A DNA stretch of 64,000 bases, taken from Gryllotalpicola daejeonensis. GTDB taxonomy: Bacteria > Actinomycetota > Actinomycetes > Actinomycetales > Microbacteriaceae. Shown here one piece after another: positions 17,320 to 26,165 of the stretch; position 1 is the first letter of the stretch, and every line of letters begins with the position of its first letter. The notes under the pieces were generated by a model. That model was not told where the DNA came from, did not search any database, and saw only the letters and a program-made list of their open reading frames with translations. Location of the stretch: the NCBI RefSeq assembly GCF_039538145.1, contig NZ_BAABBV010000002.1:682001-746000 (forward strand), given 5' to 3'. The position numbers and the translations under genes are program-made.

Positions 17320-18324
17320 ATGTTGAGGCTCTTCCTCGCCGTCGATGCGGGCGGCACGAGTACGCGCTGCGTCGCGGTGGATGAGTATGGGGGATGCCAC
17401 GGCTACGGCCGTTCGGCGAGCGGCAACCCCATCTCGGCGGGGCCCGCGCTTGCAGCGCGCTCCGTCGCGGAGGCGGCCGGCCAGGCACTGCGGCAGGCGA
17501 ATGCCGCCGGTGGCGAGAGCGGCCCGCGCGTGGCATCCGTTCTGCTCGCGATGGCGGGCGCGAGCGCGCTCTCGGGCACCGAGCTGTTCGCCGCAGAGCT
17601 CGCGCCACTGGGCGTGAGTGCGCCCGTGGCGTTCGCCCCTGACCTGCTCGCGACGTTCTGCTCGGGCACCTGGCGCCTCGACGGCTACGCGCTCGTCGCG
17701 GGAACCGGCGCGACCGCCGTGCGCGTCGAGGGCGGCGAGGTCGCCTGCACCGCCGACGGCCTCGGCTGGCTGCTCGGCGACGAGGGCTCAGGGTTCTGGA
17801 TCGGCGAGCGGGTCGCCCGCGCCGCCGTGACCGACCTCGACCGGCGCGGCCCGCAGACAGCGCTCACCGAGCTGCTGCTCGCCGAGCTCGGACTCACCGC
17901 CGACGACACGCTCTACCAGGGCCGGCCGGCGGTGCTGCAGCACCTCGTCGAGACGCTCTACGCCCTGCGCCCCGTGCAGCTCGCGCAGTTCGCACGGCTC
18001 GCCTTCGACGCCGCCCGAGCCGGCGATGCCGTTGCCGCGCGGATCGTGCGCGACGCCGCAGACGCTCTCGCGCACACGCTCGCAACCGTCGACGACGCAC
18101 AGGTTGACGGGCCCGTCGTGCTGGGCGGCGGCACAGTGGCCCAGCACGACGAGCTCGTCGCTCGGATCGGCGACGCGCGCACCTCGGGCGGCCTGCCCCG
18201 CGAGGTGCGCGTCGTCGCCGACGGCGTGGTCGGCGCGGCGGTCATCGCGCTGCGCCAGGCGTCTGTCGCGGTCGATGAGCAGGTGTTCGCGCGCATCGTC
18301 GACACGCTCGCCACGCTGCGCTGA
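17320..18324 (+). CDS. N-acetylglucosamine kinase-like BadF/BadG family ATPase
   Basis: 334-residue sugar kinase of the BadF/BadG/BcrA/BcrD superfamily, expected to phosphorylate GlcNAc to GlcNAc-6-phosphate. Visible ASKHA elements are the N-terminal phosphate loop LAVDAGGTSTRC (about 6-17), VAGTGATAVRVEG with GWLLGDEGSGFWIG (about 127-165), and the late VVLGGGTVAQH. It is transcribed away from the RpiR regulator and lies next to the putative amino-sugar importer. Close relatives act on glucosamine, so substrate choice is inferred from context. Confidence 0.85.
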   Translation: MLRLFLAVDAGGTSTRCVAVDEYGGCHGYGRSASGNPISAGPALAARSVAEAAGQALRQANAAGGESGPRVASVLLAMAGASALSGTELFAAELAPLGVSAPVAFAPDLLATFCSGTWRLDGYALVAGTGATAVRVEGGEVACTADGLGWLLGDEGSGFWIGERVARAAVTDLDRRGPQTALTELLLAELGLTADDTLYQGRPAVLQHLVETLYALRPVQLAQFARLAFDAARAGDAVAARIVRDAADALAHTLATVDDAQVDGPVVLGGGTVAQHDELVARIGDARTSGGLPREVRVVADGVVGAAVIALRQASVAVDEQVFARIVDTLATLR

Positions 18325-18335
18325 CGGTCGCGACG

Positions 18336-19223
18336 TCAGCTGCCGAGGGCGGGAGCGACGGTCGCATCGAACGCCGCCGCGACGCGCACGGCGACGTCGG
18401 CGTAGGGCGCGTCCCAGATCTCCTGCCGGAAGATCTCGACCTCGATGTCGCCGTCGTAGCCGGCATCGGTCACCCGTCGCGTCACTGCCCCGAAATCGAT
18501 GTGGCCGTCGCCCATGTACCCGCGCGACAGCAGCGAGTCGGCCGACAGCGGCGTCATCCAGTCGCACACCTGATAGCTCGCGATCCGATCGGATGCCCCG
18601 GCCCGCGCGATCTGCGCGGGAAGCTCCGGATCCCACCACACGTGGTAGGTGTCGACGACGACGCCGATTTCCGGGCCGACGGATTCCGCGATGTCCAGCG
18701 CCTGGCCGAGGGTCGAGACCACGCCGCGGTCGGCGGCGAAGATCGGGTGCATCGGCTCGATCGCGAGCGTCACCCCGGCCGCGCGGGCATCGGGCGCGAG
18801 CGCCGCGATCGCGTCGGCCGCCCGCGCCCGGGCCCCGACCAGGTCGCGATCCCCCTCCGGCAGCCCGCCGGCGACGAGCACCAGCACGGCGCGCGAGCCG
18901 GGGGCACCGGCGGCGGCCAGCGCCGCGGTCTCCTCGATCGCGCGACGGTTGTCGTCGAGTGCGCGATCGCGAGCGGCTCCGGGCTGCGCCGTGAAGAATC
19001 CCGCGCGGCAAAGCGACGAGATACGCAGCCCGGATGCTTCGACGAGCCGGACCGCGCGGTCGAGCCCGACCTCGGCGACGGGCTCGCGCCACGCGCCGAA
19101 AGAGGTGTAGCCGGCAGCGGCCGCGACGTCGAGCGCCTCCGCGAGCGGGGCGTACTTGATGGTCGCCTGGTTGAGGCTGAGGCGCGGGTGCGGTGCCGCA
19201 GACGCGGGCGCCTGCGCGCTCAC
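18336..19223 (-). CDS. Sugar phosphate isomerase/epimerase-like TIM barrel protein
   Basis: 295-residue member of the xylose-isomerase-like/AP-endonuclease-2 TIM barrel family. Markers are LAIEPMHP (metal-site Glu, about residue 142), VVDTYHVWWDP and GHIDFGAVTRRV, with a final VEIFRQEIW metal ligand segment. Known relatives isomerise, epimerise or eliminate sugars, including cleaving 3-keto glycosides. GTG 19223 overlaps the preceding stop by 4 bp (GTGA). It is the last gene of the run LacI - Gfo/Idh - DUF993 - this protein, so it likely acts on the product of those enzymes. Reaction unknown. Confidence 0.8.
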   Translation of the reverse strand: MSAQAPASAAPHPRLSLNQATIKYAPLAEALDVAAAAGYTSFGAWREPVAEVGLDRAVRLVEASGLRISSLCRAGFFTAQPGAARDRALDDNRRAIEETAALAAAGAPGSRAVLVLVAGGLPEGDRDLVGARARAADAIAALAPDARAAGVTLAIEPMHPIFAADRGVVSTLGQALDIAESVGPEIGVVVDTYHVWWDPELPAQIARAGASDRIASYQVCDWMTPLSADSLLSRGYMGDGHIDFGAVTRRVTDAGYDGDIEVEIFRQEIWDAPYADVAVRVAAAFDATVAPALGS

Positions 19224-20425
19224 AGCAGCACCGTCCGCGGGGTCTCGACTCCCGAGACGGCAAGGAACGCGTTCCACCGCGCGGCCGCGAGCTCCGGATC
19301 TTCCAGCGCTCCGGCCGCATTCGCGAGGCGAACGATCTCCGACAGGTGCGGCAGCGACCGTGCCGAGTGCAGGCCGCCGACGAGCTGGAAGCCGGGCTGG
19401 TGGCCGTTCAGCCACGACAGGAATGCGACGCCGGTCTTGTAATAGAACGTGGGCGCGGCGAACACCTGCCGCGACAGCGCCTCGCTCGGCTGCAGCAGCT
19501 CGAAGTAGCCGTCGCGGTCCCCCGCGTCGAGGCGCTGGATCGCCGACGACGCCAGCGGCGCCACCGCCGCGAACGCACCGAGCAGCGCGTCGGAGTAGGA
19601 GCCGCGCTCCTGCACGGCACCGTCGCTCGCGGCATCCCCGGCGATCAGGCTCACGTAGTTGAAGTCGTCGCCCGTGAACATGCGCGCCGTGTGCGGCAGG
19701 CGCGCGCGCACCGCGATCTCCTTCTCGGCGTCCAGCAGGCTCATCTTCACGCCGGACACCTTCTCGGGGTGGGCGGCGATGATGTCGATGAGAACGGATG
19801 CCGCAGCCTGCGCGTCTTGTGAGCCGAAGTAGCCGCGCAGCACCGGGTCGAAGGCCTCGCCGAGCCAGTGCAGCACGACCGGCGTCTGGGCCCGCTCGAG
19901 CACGGCGTCGTAGACGCGGCGGTAGTCGTCGGGGCCGGTCGCCGCGCGCGCGAGGTGGCGCGACGCCATGAGCACGACCCCCGCCCCCTGGTCTTCGGTG
20001 AAGGCGAGCTGCTCGAGGTAGGCCGCGATGACCTCGTCGAGCGAGATGCGCTCGGTCTCGATGTGGTCGGTGTTGACGCCGACGACGAGCGCCCCGCCGA
20101 CCGACCGCGCTTCGGCTGCGCTGCGCGAGATGAGCTCGCGGGTCGCGGCCGCATCCAGGCCCATGTTGCGCTGCGCGGTGTCCATCGCGTCGGCCACGCC
20201 GAGACCCCACGACCACACGTGGTGGCGGAAGGCGAGCGTGGCATCCCAGTCGATATCTGCAGGCTGACCGGGGGTGTTGTCACCATGGACCTTCGGCACC
20301 ACGTGCGCGGCCGCATACGCCACCCGCGAGCGCAGCGGCTCAGCCGGGCGCGTGAGCGCCGGCGAGGCCGCGAGCTCGACCTGGCTGACAGCCCCGTCTG
20401 CGGCAAGCAGCGTCAGCGCAGTCAT
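19220..20425 (-). CDS. DUF993 family protein (dihydrodipicolinate synthase-like TIM barrel)
   Basis: 401 residues. From recall this is the DUF993 family, annotated as distantly related to dihydrodipicolinate synthase and of unknown reaction. Features include AAHVVPKVHGDNTPG (about 39-53), WSWGLGVADAMDTAQRN, VVGVNTDHIE, VVLHWLGEAFDP, KVSGVKMSLLDAEKE, where the Lys may be the Schiff-base lysine of class I aldolases, and FTGDDFNY. It is sandwiched by 4-bp ATGA/GTGA overlaps with the dehydrogenase before it and the isomerase-like gene after it, so it almost surely works in the same pathway, perhaps as a retro-aldolase on an oxidised sugar. That role is a guess. Confidence 0.8.
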   Translation of the reverse strand: MTALTLLAADGAVSQVELAASPALTRPAEPLRSRVAYAAAHVVPKVHGDNTPGQPADIDWDATLAFRHHVWSWGLGVADAMDTAQRNMGLDAAATRELISRSAAEARSVGGALVVGVNTDHIETERISLDEVIAAYLEQLAFTEDQGAGVVLMASRHLARAATGPDDYRRVYDAVLERAQTPVVLHWLGEAFDPVLRGYFGSQDAQAAASVLIDIIAAHPEKVSGVKMSLLDAEKEIAVRARLPHTARMFTGDDFNYVSLIAGDAASDGAVQERGSYSDALLGAFAAVAPLASSAIQRLDAGDRDGYFELLQPSEALSRQVFAAPTFYYKTGVAFLSWLNGHQPGFQLVGGLHSARSLPHLSEIVRLANAAGALEDPELAAARWNAFLAVSGVETPRTVLL

Positions 20426-21576
20426 GCCGTCACCTCCGGAATGTCCAGGCGCGCGCCCTTCGCCGCCGACTCGAGCCCCGTCTCGGCCAGCAGCACCCCA
20501 CGGGCGCCGGCGAGGAAGTCGTAGCGGTTCGGTGCGTCTTCGGCGACGTGGCGCAGGAACTCCTCCCACTGCACCTTGAAGCCGTTCTCGAACACCTCGG
20601 TCTCGGGCACCTCATGCCAGTCCGCCGCGTAGTCGTGCCCGTCGGGGATGTCGGGGTTCCACGTCGGTCGCGGCGTCGCCGACCGGTGCTGCACCTTGCA
20701 GCCGAACAGCCCGGCGACCGCCGAGCCCTCGGTGCCGTCGACCTGCAGTTCCAGCAGCTCGTCGCGGTTCACGCGCACATCCCACGACGAGTTGAACTCG
20801 GCGATCACACCGCCTGAGAGCCCGAAGATCGCGTACGCCGCGTCGTCGGCCGTCGCCTGATACGTCTGCCCGCGCTCGTCCACGCGCGTCGGAATGTGCG
20901 TCGCCGTCTGCGCGTACACCGACTCGACCCGCCCGAACAGGTTCTCGAGCACGTAGTTCCAGTGCGGGAACATGTCCAGCACGATGCCGCCGCCGTCCTC
21001 GGCGCGGTAGTTCCACGACGGGCGCTGCGCCGGCACCCCGTCGCCCGGGAACACCCAGTACCCGAACTCGCCGCGCACCGACAGGATCCGGCCGAAGAAC
21101 CCGTCGTCGATCAGCCGCTTGAGCTTCCGCAGGCCGGGCAGATAGAGCTTGTCGTGCACGACGCCGTTCTTGATGCCTGCCGCCTTGGCGAGCCGCGCCA
21201 GTTCCAGGGCATCCTGGAAGTTGCCGGCGGTCGGCTTCTCGGTGTAGACCGCCTTGCCCACCGCGATCGCCTTCGTGATCGCCGGCACGCGCGCCTCGGT
21301 CACGAGGAAGTCCGCGTAGACATCCCACTGCGGGTCCGCGAGCGCCTCATCGAGGTTCGTCGTCCAGTCCGCGATGTCATGACGTGCCGCGATGTCTCGC
21401 AGCTTGTCCTCGTGCCGCCCCACGAGAATCGGCTTCACCTGAACCCGGCGGCCGTCCGAGAGGACCACCCCGCCCGCATCCCGGATCGCGAGGATCGAGC
21501 GCACCAGGTGCTGCCGATACCCCATGCGCCCCGAGACGCCGTTCATGATGATGCCGATCGTCGACTCAGACGACAT
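20422..21576 (-). CDS. Gfo/Idh/MocA-family oxidoreductase with atypical Rossmann loop
   Basis: 384-residue NAD(P)-dependent sugar dehydrogenase-type protein. The N-terminal loop reads GIIMNGVSGRMGYRQH, closer to the glycine loop of dihydrodipicolinate reductase than to the usual GxGxxG of this family, while YTEKPTAG (about 132-139) is the normal catalytic EKP element and the C-terminal sheet contains RPSWNYRAEDGGGIVLDMFPHWNYV features of the family. GGAGG lies 8 bases before ATG 21576. First gene of a tightly coupled trio with the DUF993 and isomerase-like genes; likely oxidises the sugar (for example at C3) before cleavage. Confidence 0.85.
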   Translation of the reverse strand: MSSESTIGIIMNGVSGRMGYRQHLVRSILAIRDAGGVVLSDGRRVQVKPILVGRHEDKLRDIAARHDIADWTTNLDEALADPQWDVYADFLVTEARVPAITKAIAVGKAVYTEKPTAGNFQDALELARLAKAAGIKNGVVHDKLYLPGLRKLKRLIDDGFFGRILSVRGEFGYWVFPGDGVPAQRPSWNYRAEDGGGIVLDMFPHWNYVLENLFGRVESVYAQTATHIPTRVDERGQTYQATADDAAYAIFGLSGGVIAEFNSSWDVRVNRDELLELQVDGTEGSAVAGLFGCKVQHRSATPRPTWNPDIPDGHDYAADWHEVPETEVFENGFKVQWEEFLRHVAEDAPNRYDFLAGARGVLLAETGLESAAKGARLDIPEVTA

Positions 21577-21701
21577 TGCTGACCTCCGTTGGTTGCAGAT
21601 TGATGTGTGCGCGGCGCCGTCGGCGCCGAGATTCATGGGGCGGATGCCTGCGAGGGCCGCCTGGGGGACGGGGTGCCCGCCGCGCCCCGTTCGTGGCGGG
21701 C

Positions 21702-22772
21702 TCACTCGTGTTCGACACCCGCGGGCGTGCTCTCCCGAACGACCACCTCCGCCGGCAACCGCATGAGCGACTGCGACCCGGTGCGATGCAGAATCAGGTC
21801 GACCGCCGCGATGCCGCCCTGCTCGAGCGGCAGCCGCACCGTCGTGAGCCCCGGCGTCACGTCGCGCAGGGTCTCGATGTCGTCGAAGCCGGCGACCGCG
21901 ACATCGCGCCCCGGCTCGATGCCCGCCTCGCGCAGCCGTGCCATCGCGCCGACCGCCATCAGGTCGGTGACCGCGAAGACGAGGTCGGGGCGACCGTGGT
22001 CGGCGAGCGCGCGGCCCATCGCCTCGTACCCGCCCGCGCGCGTGAACTCGCTGTGCACGACGGGCACGTCGAGCGTGTCCTCGAACGGCCCGGCGTCCGC
22101 CGGATGCTTCGCAACGGCCCACCCTTCGAGGAATCCGTCTGCCCGTTCGCGCGACGTCATCAGTCGCTCGGGGCCCGCCAGCACGATCGCGCGGGCGTAG
22201 CCCGCGGTCGCGAGGCGAGCCGCAAGCGCACGCGCCCCCTCGACGTTGTCAAAGGCGATCGTGTCGAACGGCAGGCCGGCCTGCGTGACGAGCACGACGT
22301 GACCGCCCTCTGCCTCGAAGTCGCGCAGCTGCGTCTCGAGCCGGGCCGTGACCGCGGCATCCGTCACTCGGCTGCCGACCAGCACGATGCCCGCGGGGCG
22401 CAGGCCGCGCAGAGAGCTGACCAGCTGCACCTCTCGCTCGGGGTCGCGCCCGGAGACGCTGATGCTGGCGCCCATGCCGCCCGCCTCGGCCGCGGCGATG
22501 ATGCCGCCCGCGATCTGAGCGAAGTACGGGTCGGTGATGTCGCTGACGATGATGCCGACCGTGTTCGTGCGGCCGCGCGCGACCGCCTGTGCCTGCAGGT
22601 TCGGTGCGTAGTTCAGGCGCTCGGCGGCGGCGAGCACGCGTGCGCGGTACTCCTCTTTCACGCGGCGGGCGCTGCCGTTCAGCGTGCGCGACGCCGTTGC
22701 GAGAGAGACCCCTGCATCGCGGGCCACGTCCTGCAGGGTCGCGGGGGGCCGGCGGGCGTCATCGCGCGCCAT
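21702..22772 (-). CDS. LacI-family transcriptional regulator
   Basis: 356 residues with the helix-turn-helix ATLQDVARDAGVSLATASRTL (about 10-30) and a sugar-binding sensor domain ending GFDDIETL...LTTVRLPL. GGGAGGCAGG precedes ATG 22772. Its start overlaps the end of the upstream membrane-protein gene by 14 bp, so it is made as part of the importer operon, and it is followed after 125 bp by the dehydrogenase trio. It may control that trio. Confidence 0.9.
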   Translation of the reverse strand: MARDDARRPPATLQDVARDAGVSLATASRTLNGSARRVKEEYRARVLAAAERLNYAPNLQAQAVARGRTNTVGIIVSDITDPYFAQIAGGIIAAAEAGGMGASISVSGRDPEREVQLVSSLRGLRPAGIVLVGSRVTDAAVTARLETQLRDFEAEGGHVVLVTQAGLPFDTIAFDNVEGARALAARLATAGYARAIVLAGPERLMTSRERADGFLEGWAVAKHPADAGPFEDTLDVPVVHSEFTRAGGYEAMGRALADHGRPDLVFAVTDLMAVGAMARLREAGIEPGRDVAVAGFDDIETLRDVTPGLTTVRLPLEQGGIAAVDLILHRTGSQSLMRLPAEVVVRESTPAGVEHE

Positions 22773-23442
22773 CCTGCCTCCCGTCGGTCGTGAATCGTGC
22801 GTCGACCAGCTCGAACGCGCCTTGCGCCCCGGCGATCGCGAACAGCGCGAACACCCCGGCGAGCAGGCCGAGCACGAACTCGGACGACAGGTAGATCGTG
22901 GCACCTGCGACGATGAGCAGCGCGAAATCGGTCACGGTCGAACGCGGCGCGCCGAAGAGCAGGTAGCCGCCGAGGCGCAGCACGTCGCGCGTGCGGAACG
23001 CGTAGCGGCTGATGATGAGCAGCACCGCGCTCATCCACAGCAGCGAGATTCCGGCGATCACGGCGATCACGGCACGCAATGCGAGCGGGGATGCCGGAGA
23101 CGCGACGTCCGCGCCCGCGGCGGTCAACAGCAGCCAGTAGGGCAGCCAGACGGCGAGCGTCTGTCGCCAGTTGAGGCGGTATCCCCGCCAGAACGAGGTG
23201 AAGGGGCCGCGCTCGGGGTCGGCCCTGATGACCCGCGTGGCATACAGCAGCGCGGTCCAGGCCGGCCCGATCACGACGCCGCCGACCGCGATCGCCACCG
23301 TGCTGTGCCCGGCGACGATCGCGGCGGCGAAGGGCAGGCAGGCGATGAGGAAGCCGGCCGTCGGCCCCAGGACGGAGTAGACCGCCTGAGCCGCCCGATA
23401 CAGCGGGCCGGTCGTGAACTCCCTCGTCGTCTGCGCGCTCAT
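22759..23442 (-). CDS. DUF624 (YesL-like) membrane protein
   Basis: 227-residue integral membrane protein with about five hydrophobic segments (for example residues 25-42, 48-66, 93-110, 120-145 and 175-205). YesL-type proteins are encoded beside LplABC importers in Bacillus rhamnogalacturonan and other glycan loci; their role is unknown, possibly an importer accessory subunit. It lies 9 bp after the binding-protein gene and overlaps the LacI start. Confidence 0.8.
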   Translation of the reverse strand: MSAQTTREFTTGPLYRAAQAVYSVLGPTAGFLIACLPFAAAIVAGHSTVAIAVGGVVIGPAWTALLYATRVIRADPERGPFTSFWRGYRLNWRQTLAVWLPYWLLLTAAGADVASPASPLALRAVIAVIAGISLLWMSAVLLIISRYAFRTRDVLRLGGYLLFGAPRSTVTDFALLIVAGATIYLSSEFVLGLLAGVFALFAIAGAQGAFELVDARFTTDGRQDGAR

Positions 23443-23451
23443 GGTGCAGTT

Positions 23452-25119
23452 CTACTTCTTCTTCTGGGCCGCGTCGTACGCCTTGTTCGCGTTGTCGACG
23501 TATTCCTGCATGCCCTTGGCCTTGAGCTCGCTGACGTAGGCGTCCCAGTCGGAGGAAAGGTCCTTCTTCCCCAGGATGAAGTTCATCGTCCAGGTGGTCG
23601 TCGAGCCGATCAGAGCGGTCTGCTTCTGCGCGGCCTGCTGGGCCTCGACAGGCGTGTAGGGCACCGACGGCGGCGTCTTGGCGAGCTTGTAGTTCGCGAC
23701 GGTCTTCTGCCAGGCGAGCTCCTCGTCCGCCATGGTCGACTCGACGATCTGGGTCGTGCCGCCGTAGACGAAGTTGCCGCAGCCGAAGCCGTCGTCGTTG
23801 CGGATGTCCTTCTTTGCGCTCTGGTCGCCCAGTCCGTAGGCCGCCAGCTTCCAGCCGGGGGCGGGCTCGTACTTGCCGTCCTTGATGACGTAGGTCTCGC
23901 CCTTGATGCCCCACTTGGCCATGACCTGCGCCTCATCGGAGTACCACTGCCAGTCGACGAACTGCAGGAAGGCCTCGAAGTCGTCCTTCTTGGATGCGGA
24001 GGTCGACAGCATGATGCCGTTCTCGAGGCGGCTGCCCGCGATGATCTTGCCGTTGGGACCGCCGGGGATCGGACCCTTCGAGATCTTGTACTTGCCGGCG
24101 CCGAGGCTCTTGTCCAGTGCGGTGCGGTCGAGCTGCAGCTGCTGCGAGTTCGTGCTGATGACGAACGTCTTGCCCGTCGTGAACTTGGCACCGGCCTTGT
24201 CGTCCGTCATCGTGAACGAGTCGGGGTCGAGCAGACCGTTCTTGACCAGGTCGGCGAAGTATGCGATCAGCGCCTTGTAGTTCTCGTCCGCCGGCGTGTA
24301 GCTGAACTTCTTCTTGTCGAAGTCGAACAGCAGACCGGTGCCCAGGCCCCAGCTGCCGCTGGTGGCCGCGTCGTAGCCGGCCATGGTGCCGTACGTCACG
24401 GCCGCGATGTTCATGGCGCTCGCAACGCCGTAGCGCTCCGTCCAGGGTGTGACGCCCTTGGCATCCTTGATCGCCTGCAGGGTGGTCTTGACCTTGTCCC
24501 AGGTATCGGGGGCCTCGAGGCCGAGGTCTTCGAGGACGTCGTCACGCCACGACAGCGTGTAGTCGGGGTTCAGCGTCTGGTGAAGGCCCGGCAGCACATA
24601 GAACTTGCCGTCGCCCTGGCGGATCGAGTCCAGGTCGGCGTCGAGGTTCCAGTCCTTCACCTTCTTGGTGAAGTTCGGCATGTACTTGGTGTACTCCGAG
24701 ACGGGAAGGATCGCGCCACCGCCGACGAACTGCGTCTCGGTGCCCGGGTAGCTCTTGGCGATGATGTCGGGGGCATTGCCCGAGTTGATCAGCACCGACA
24801 TCTTGGTCGAGTAGTCCGCGAACGGCACCACCGTCGGCTCAAGAGTCACATTCGTGTCCTTCTTGATCTGCGAGAAGATCTTCCACGTCTTCTTGTAGGG
24901 GTACGCCGGGTTGTCCTGGAAGAGCATGGTGACTTTCAGCGGCTTGCTGGCCGTGAACTGCTTGCCTGCCGCGTAGTCCTTCATCATGCCTGCGGTCTTG
25001 CCCGAGACCACGGGGGTGCCGCCTGAAGCGCCGCCCGACGAGCAGCCGGCGAGCAGACCGGCTGCGGCACCGGCAAGGCCCATCACGAGCACGTCACGGC
25101 GAGATACCTTGATCGACAT
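23452..25119 (-). CDS. Large oligosaccharide-binding lipoprotein, LplA/YtcQ type
   Basis: 555-residue extracellular solute-binding protein. The N-terminus carries SRRDVLVMG (twin-arginine-like) and lipobox LLAGC, so it is a lipoprotein probably exported by Tat. Its length, above 500 residues, and partners are typical of LplA/YtcQ proteins for larger or uronic-acid oligosaccharides. A GGAGG starting 11 bases upstream selects ATG 25119; the frame also opens six codons earlier, where that GGAGG would be coding. The gene follows its two permeases. Confidence 0.88.
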   Translation of the reverse strand: MSIKVSRRDVLVMGLAGAAAGLLAGCSSGGASGGTPVVSGKTAGMMKDYAAGKQFTASKPLKVTMLFQDNPAYPYKKTWKIFSQIKKDTNVTLEPTVVPFADYSTKMSVLINSGNAPDIIAKSYPGTETQFVGGGAILPVSEYTKYMPNFTKKVKDWNLDADLDSIRQGDGKFYVLPGLHQTLNPDYTLSWRDDVLEDLGLEAPDTWDKVKTTLQAIKDAKGVTPWTERYGVASAMNIAAVTYGTMAGYDAATSGSWGLGTGLLFDFDKKKFSYTPADENYKALIAYFADLVKNGLLDPDSFTMTDDKAGAKFTTGKTFVISTNSQQLQLDRTALDKSLGAGKYKISKGPIPGGPNGKIIAGSRLENGIMLSTSASKKDDFEAFLQFVDWQWYSDEAQVMAKWGIKGETYVIKDGKYEPAPGWKLAAYGLGDQSAKKDIRNDDGFGCGNFVYGGTTQIVESTMADEELAWQKTVANYKLAKTPPSVPYTPVEAQQAAQKQTALIGSTTTWTMNFILGKKDLSSDWDAYVSELKAKGMQEYVDNANKAYDAAQKKK

Positions 25120-25199
25120 TTTCTGCGAGACCTCCATTGGTGTTGCAGTTTTCTTGGTTGTTGTGGTGCGGGAGAAGAAGAGCGGATGCCTGCGCCGAG

Positions 25200-26165
25200 C
25201 TAGCCCTTGACCGAGCCGAGCATCACGCCGGACACGAAGTAGCGCTGGATGAACGGGTAGACGAAGAGGATCGGCAGCACCGTGAGGATCATCGTGACGG
25301 CCTTGATGTTGGCGCCGATCTGGGTCAGGTCGGAGTCGGCCGCAGCGCCCGCGTTCTGCGCCCCCGAGGCGCCGGCTATGAGGTTCCGCAGGTACACCGT
25401 GACCGGATAGAGACTCGAGTGGTCCATATAGAGGAACGCGGGGAACCAGGAGTTCCAGTTGGCGACGCCGTAGAACAGGATCATCGTGGCGATGACCGCC
25501 TTGGACAGCGGCAGCACGATCCGGATGAGCGTGCCGTAGGTGTTCAGGCCGTCGATCTCGGCCGCCTCGATGAGCTCGTGCGGCAGGTTCTCGAAGAACG
25601 ACTTCATCACGAGGACGTTGAAGACACTGATCGCATTGGGGATCGCGATCGCCCAGATCGTGTTCGTCATGTGCAGCTTGTTGACGAGGATGTAGGTCGG
25701 AACGATGCCGCCGCTGTAGAGCATCGTCACGAGGGCGAGCCCGATGAAGAACCCGCGGCCCTTCAGGTCCTTGCGCGAAATCGCGTAGGCGAACATCGTC
25801 GACAGGAGCATCGAGACTGCCGTGGAGACCACCGTGTACACGATCGTGTTGCGGTAGTTGATCCAGAAGGTCGAGTCGGATGCCACCAGCTTGTACGTCT
25901 GGAAGTTCCAGCCCTGCGGCCAGATCGTCACGGTGCCCTGGTCGATGAACTTCTGGCTCGACAGCGACTGTGCGAGGACATTGACGAAGGGGAACAGCGT
26001 GACGGCGACGGCCAGCAGCAGCACGACGACGTTCACGACGGCGAAGATCTTCTCGCCGCGAGTGCGCGACAGCGAGGTGCGCCGGCGCTTCGGATTCACG
26101 GGCGTTCCCGCGAGCGCGACTTCGGTGGCGGGTCCGATTTCTGCGGCCGCTTGAGTCTCGATCAC
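25200..26165 (-). CDS. ABC transporter permease, LplC/YtcP type
   Basis: 321-residue permease with six membrane segments (first near residues 42-64), the family-typical SRKDLKGRGFF, MLYSGGIVPTYI and NSWFPAFLYMD, and an EAA loop ELIEAAEIDGLN near residue 200. Length and motifs mark the LplC branch rather than MalG. GTG 26165 overlaps the LplB stop (GTGA); another GTG is one codon upstream. Confidence 0.9.
   Translation of the reverse strand: MIETQAAAEIGPATEVALAGTPVNPKRRRTSLSRTRGEKIFAVVNVVVLLLAVAVTLFPFVNVLAQSLSSQKFIDQGTVTIWPQGWNFQTYKLVASDSTFWINYRNTIVYTVVSTAVSMLLSTMFAYAISRKDLKGRGFFIGLALVTMLYSGGIVPTYILVNKLHMTNTIWAIAIPNAISVFNVLVMKSFFENLPHELIEAAEIDGLNTYGTLIRIVLPLSKAVIATMILFYGVANWNSWFPAFLYMDHSSLYPVTVYLRNLIAGASGAQNAGAAADSDLTQIGANIKAVTMILTVLPILFVYPFIQRYFVSGVMLGSVKG

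Noticed and set aside
22684..25026. 780-codon open frame opposite the binding-protein and DUF624 genes
   Set aside because: Composition of an antisense high-GC frame, no domain, and the minus strand has clear gene families.
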